DNA of 17,209 nt from an uncultured Flavobacteriales bacterium (lineage in GTDB: Bacteria > Bacteroidota > Bacteroidia > Flavobacteriales > Weeksellaceae): NCBI GenBank assembly GCA_937973555.1, contig CALJKL010000100.1, positions 1 through 17,209 on the forward strand, given 5' to 3'. This document shows, in pieces, positions 14,451 through 17,209 of this stretch. The first letter of the stretch is position 1. Every line of letters starts with the position of its first letter. Below the pieces are notes generated by a model. The model was given only the letters and a program-made list of their open reading frames with translations. It made no database searches and had not been told where the DNA came from. A program made the translations under genes and the position numbers.

Positions 14451-17209
14451 ATGGGTGTAATAAAAAAAATAGGAAATAAAAGCTACGAACAAAGGGATGG
14501 GGAATGGTATGAATTGGAATCACCTGTACAGGCAGAGCCTCAAAATACAAAAGTAATAAATGGTACTATGTACCATAAAGATGAAAACGGAGATTGGTAC
14601 GAAGGTGAAACAGTAAAAAAAAAAGCTACATTGCAACCATCAAACGTTTCTTCGGATGGCGGCTTAAATGGTACAACAAATACGACTGATGAACAATTAC
14701 CTGTAGTTTCTCTTGAAAATAACCCACAAGAGGACGTTTTTGATTTATCTAAAAAATACGAAGATTTAGCCAATAAAAAAGTAATTCCTTCTGAAGAAGA
14801 AATGGGAAGAAGTATGGGTATGGCACAACCATATCCTGATGAAAAATCTATTAAAGAATCCACTAATTTAAGAGATTATATAATTAATGAAAAAGGAGTT
14901 GATCCAGTAGAATTAAACAATGAAGTAAAAGGATTGGATAACAATGATTTTGCAAAAAAAGGTTTTTCAAAACAGCAATTACTTAATGACAGGGAAGAAA
15001 ATAAACAATTATATGATCGTAAATTAGGTAGATTAAAATGGCAAAAAGGATTACAGGCTTCATTGGATGATGCTTTAATTAATAACGATATATCAAAAGA
15101 TGAATACGATAGTATAGATAATGCAGTTTCTTCTTCTTTGAAAAATGCAAGTGTAGGTAATTATGAACAACAGCGACAAAATATAAATACAGTAGCAAGT
15201 GCTATCAGTAAATATGGAGGTGAAAATTCAGATGAGTTATTAAAAAATTATGCTGTAGAAGTTTCTAAAGTATATGGTAATGCTTGGAAAAATGATTTTG
15301 AAACAGCAGCTAAAAATTCTCCTGAAAGTAAATACATAACTTCTCCCGATGCTTTATTAGGCTATCAATATTTAAAAGATGTTTCACCTGATAAAGCACA
15401 ACAATACGAAAGACTTTTTATAGACCCTAGTGAAGTAAAAAAGCTATCTCCTGATGAAAAAAGAGGGTATGACCATTTAATGCAGGTTCTTGAAGAAACA
15501 GGAATAGGATTACAAAGAAATGCGGTTGAAGAAGAAATGAATAATCTTGGCAACATAGCCAAAAAGAATAATGGTTTAACTCCTGAACAACTTTCACTAG
15601 CTGCTCAATTAAAACAAAAATCAGAAAATTTAGCAAAACAAACTGATGAATTGGATAATAAATATCCTGATAGATTAGTAAATAAAATTGATGATGCTGT
15701 ACAGGAATTAATGGGGCAAAGAACAAATTTCTTAGAATATACTTTAGGTAAAGGAGCGCAATCAATAAAAAATACAGGAAATGGTATATGGGAGGCGGTG
15801 AGTTCACCATTTATGAGTGATGCAAGCAATAAATTGCGTGAATTGGCTATTATGGGGGAATCTATGGACGAACAAGGTGTTTATCATAAAACAGATGAAA
15901 ACAAAAGTTTACAATACGATCAAATGATATTTAAACCTGAATTAAAAAAACAGGTTGATGAAATATTAAATAATAAGTCTTTAAGTAATGACAAAAAGAA
16001 AGGTGATTTATACCGATTGTTAGCAGAACATAAAGATGAATTTGGTAGAGTTCCTTTACAAAATGGAAAATTCAATATCAATCCATCATCTATACTTTAT
16101 GGAGTATCGGATATAGCCACTACTTTGTTACCATTTGTGGCTTTGGAAACAGCTACAGGTGGTGGCGCAACAGCAGGACTTACGAGAAAGTTTTTGTCTA
16201 CAGCAACAGCCGCTTTTGCAACAGGATTTCATGATGAATATGCTAATGCTATCAAAGAAGGGAAATCTGAATCAGATGCTTATAGATATGCTATGGGCGT
16301 TACTGCTATTAGTGCTGCTGCTATGGCTGGTGCAAACACTCCTGAAAAGATAAAATCTTTTTTTAAGCCAAATACAAGTTCTTACGATGTAGTAAAGAAT
16401 ATGACGGATGAAGCTATAGAAGCTATAATTAAAAAACCAAACAAAGAAGTAAAATTGTTTGGTAAAAATATTCAGCCATTAATTGAAAATGCAAAGCAAA
16501 GAATACAAAAATTACCTGCTGATTTGAAAGAAGGTGCAAAAGCTGGTGTTCAATTTGAAGGGGCTATGACTGCGGCGGATGAATTAAAGCATCAAATATA
16601 TAATACAGATATTGATAGAAAAGAACGATTTAAACAATCAATATTAGGAGTATTAAATTTTCCTATTCTTAGTGGTGTAATTGGTCAAGCTGCTTTTAAA
16701 AATAAAACAGAATTACAAAAAGGTGCGTTGTTAAGATTAGGAGAAAAACCGGAAGATTACAAGAAACAATTAGATGTAATGCTTTCCCAAAGAAGATTGA
16801 CACCTGATGAGTATAATCAAATAAAAGATAACATTGATTATGCAGAGCAGTCTTATAAAAATATTCCATCTACAAAAACAAATGGCAAGCCATTTACAGA
16901 AAAAGAAAAAGCAGATTATATTTATAATGAAATGGTACAACGTGCTATTTCAAAAAAGAGTTTTCCCCCTAAAATGCAGGAGGAAGCCGATTTTACATCT
17001 TTAATCGCTGCCCATAAAAATGATATAATTGTTTCTTCTCCTACCGACAAACAACTAGAATCAAGGCTTTCAAAAATAGACAAAGAACTTACACCTGAAA
17101 AAAAAGAAGATGGTACCATTATACCAATAGATGAAAAAACAAAGAATAATCTTGAAGCAGAAAAAGAAGCTATTAATGATGAATTAGATAGAAGATCAAA
17201 AGATGAGAA
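14451..17209 (+). CDS. Very large internal virion protein, N-terminal 919 residues (partial at right edge)
   Basis: An uninterrupted frame starting at ATG 14451, two bases after the previous stop, and open at the right edge (at least 919 residues). The N-terminus has two related modules (see the repeat entry). Residues about 95-530 are charged and helical with coiled-coil character. About 546-627 is a hydrophobic Ala/Gly/Thr-rich stretch (IATTLLPFVALETATGGGA, TAAFATGFHDEYANAIKEGK, AMGVTAISAAAMAGA). The 'Y-x-x-A-x-x-x-G-x-S-x-x-x-A' helix in it recurs in large phage ejection proteins. A second hydrophobic patch (about 730-750, LGVLNFPILSGVIGQ) follows, then more charged helix. Such proteins are thought to form the trans-envelope channel and may carry enzymes near the C-terminus, which is outside the window. 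In crAss-like phages a giant virion RNA polymerase lies downstream of the tail genes; nothing here proves or excludes that. Confidence 0.72.
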   Translation, partial: MGVIKKIGNKSYEQRDGEWYELESPVQAEPQNTKVINGTMYHKDENGDWYEGETVKKKATLQPSNVSSDGGLNGTTNTTDEQLPVVSLENNPQEDVFDLSKKYEDLANKKVIPSEEEMGRSMGMAQPYPDEKSIKESTNLRDYIINEKGVDPVELNNEVKGLDNNDFAKKGFSKQQLLNDREENKQLYDRKLGRLKWQKGLQASLDDALINNDISKDEYDSIDNAVSSSLKNASVGNYEQQRQNINTVASAISKYGGENSDELLKNYAVEVSKVYGNAWKNDFETAAKNSPESKYITSPDALLGYQYLKDVSPDKAQQYERLFIDPSEVKKLSPDEKRGYDHLMQVLEETGIGLQRNAVEEEMNNLGNIAKKNNGLTPEQLSLAAQLKQKSENLAKQTDELDNKYPDRLVNKIDDAVQELMGQRTNFLEYTLGKGAQSIKNTGNGIWEAVSSPFMSDASNKLRELAIMGESMDEQGVYHKTDENKSLQYDQMIFKPELKKQVDEILNNKSLSNDKKKGDLYRLLAEHKDEFGRVPLQNGKFNINPSSILYGVSDIATTLLPFVALETATGGGATAGLTRKFLSTATAAFATGFHDEYANAIKEGKSESDAYRYAMGVTAISAAAMAGANTPEKIKSFFKPNTSSYDVVKNMTDEAIEAIIKKPNKEVKLFGKNIQPLIENAKQRIQKLPADLKEGAKAGVQFEGAMTAADELKHQIYNTDIDRKERFKQSILGVLNFPILSGVIGQAAFKNKTELQKGALLRLGEKPEDYKKQLDVMLSQRRLTPDEYNQIKDNIDYAEQSYKNIPSTKTNGKPFTEKEKADYIYNEMVQRAISKKSFPPKMQEEADFTSLIAAHKNDIIVSSPTDKQLESRLSKIDKELTPEKKEDGTIIPIDEKTKNNLEAEKEAINDELDRRSKDE
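14469..14609 (+). repeat. Two diverged WY modules at the N-terminus of the large virion protein
   Basis: Residues 7-23 (IGNKSYEQRDGEWYELE) and 37-53 (INGTMYHKDENGDWYEGE) align as I-x-G/N-x-x-Y-x-x-(D/E)-G-(E/D)-W-Y-E, 30 residues apart. Both read like a beta hairpin with the G-D/E-W-Y-E turn. The DNA copies have diverged, so this is an old duplication at protein level, not a recombining DNA repeat. Function unknown; perhaps a docking or packaging tag. Confidence 0.55.

Noticed and set aside
14157..14863. Several overlapping minus-strand frames near the 519-residue gene end
   Set aside because: All oppose convincing plus-strand genes and have no domain, promoter or A-rich leader of their own.
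15427..15810. Minus-strand 127-residue frame
   Set aside because: It lies fully inside the long plus-strand virion gene that starts at 14451 and has the low-complexity Leu/Phe/His composition of a shadow frame.
16135..16353. Plus-strand 72-residue frame with Leu/Gln runs
   Set aside because: It is an out-of-frame reading of the hydrophobic Ala/Gly/Thr stretch of the large virion protein.

Overview
The window is a stretch of the virion-morphogenesis region of a tailed phage, most likely a short-tailed (podovirus-like) phage of a Bacteroidota host. Three things point to that host. The DNA is AT-rich, and nearly every start codon follows an A/T-rich leader with no Shine-Dalgarno sequence. There is an exact Bacteroidota-type promoter (TTTG, 19 bases, TAnnTTTG) on the minus strand at 1106-1136. 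The large neck/tail protein belongs by motif pattern to the 'stabilization' (muzzle) family known from crAss-like and other Bacteroidota podoviruses. The family names given here are recognised by eye, not by database search.

Layout, left to right. The C-terminal (nuclease) part of the large terminase runs in from the left edge (2-922). A small Arc-like ribbon-helix-helix regulator follows on the minus strand (906-1100), with its own promoter and a three-decamer candidate operator. The late structural genes then run unbroken on the plus strand: probable scaffold (1193-2395), major capsid protein (2417-3829), a terminator hairpin, an unknown 332-residue protein (3887-4885), and a second hairpin. 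A tightly packed head-to-tail connector cluster comes next (4947-8049: ring/adaptor-like proteins, a beta-rich small structural protein and two small proteins). It is followed by the 1378-residue stabilization/muzzle-like protein (8046-12182) and three probable internal or ejected virion proteins (12194-12877, 12889-14448, and 14451 to the right edge, open at the end).

How the parts fit: terminase pumps DNA into a shell built by the scaffold and capsid proteins. The connector proteins extend the portal, which is not in this window and is presumably upstream. The large beta-rich protein closes or forms the short tail, and the last three proteins are probably packed inside and expelled with the DNA. 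There is no tape measure, tail tube, sheath or frameshifted tail chaperone, which fits a short tail. The genes use the standard bacterial code.

The most interesting points are the regulator with its phased operator/promoter between terminase and capsid genes, an 86-residue protein resembling a GroES-type co-chaperonin coupled to the giant tail gene, and the two hairpins that fence off the unknown gene after the capsid gene. No tRNA, CRISPR array, insertion sequence or integration site was seen, and no gene-free stretch exceeds 300 bases.
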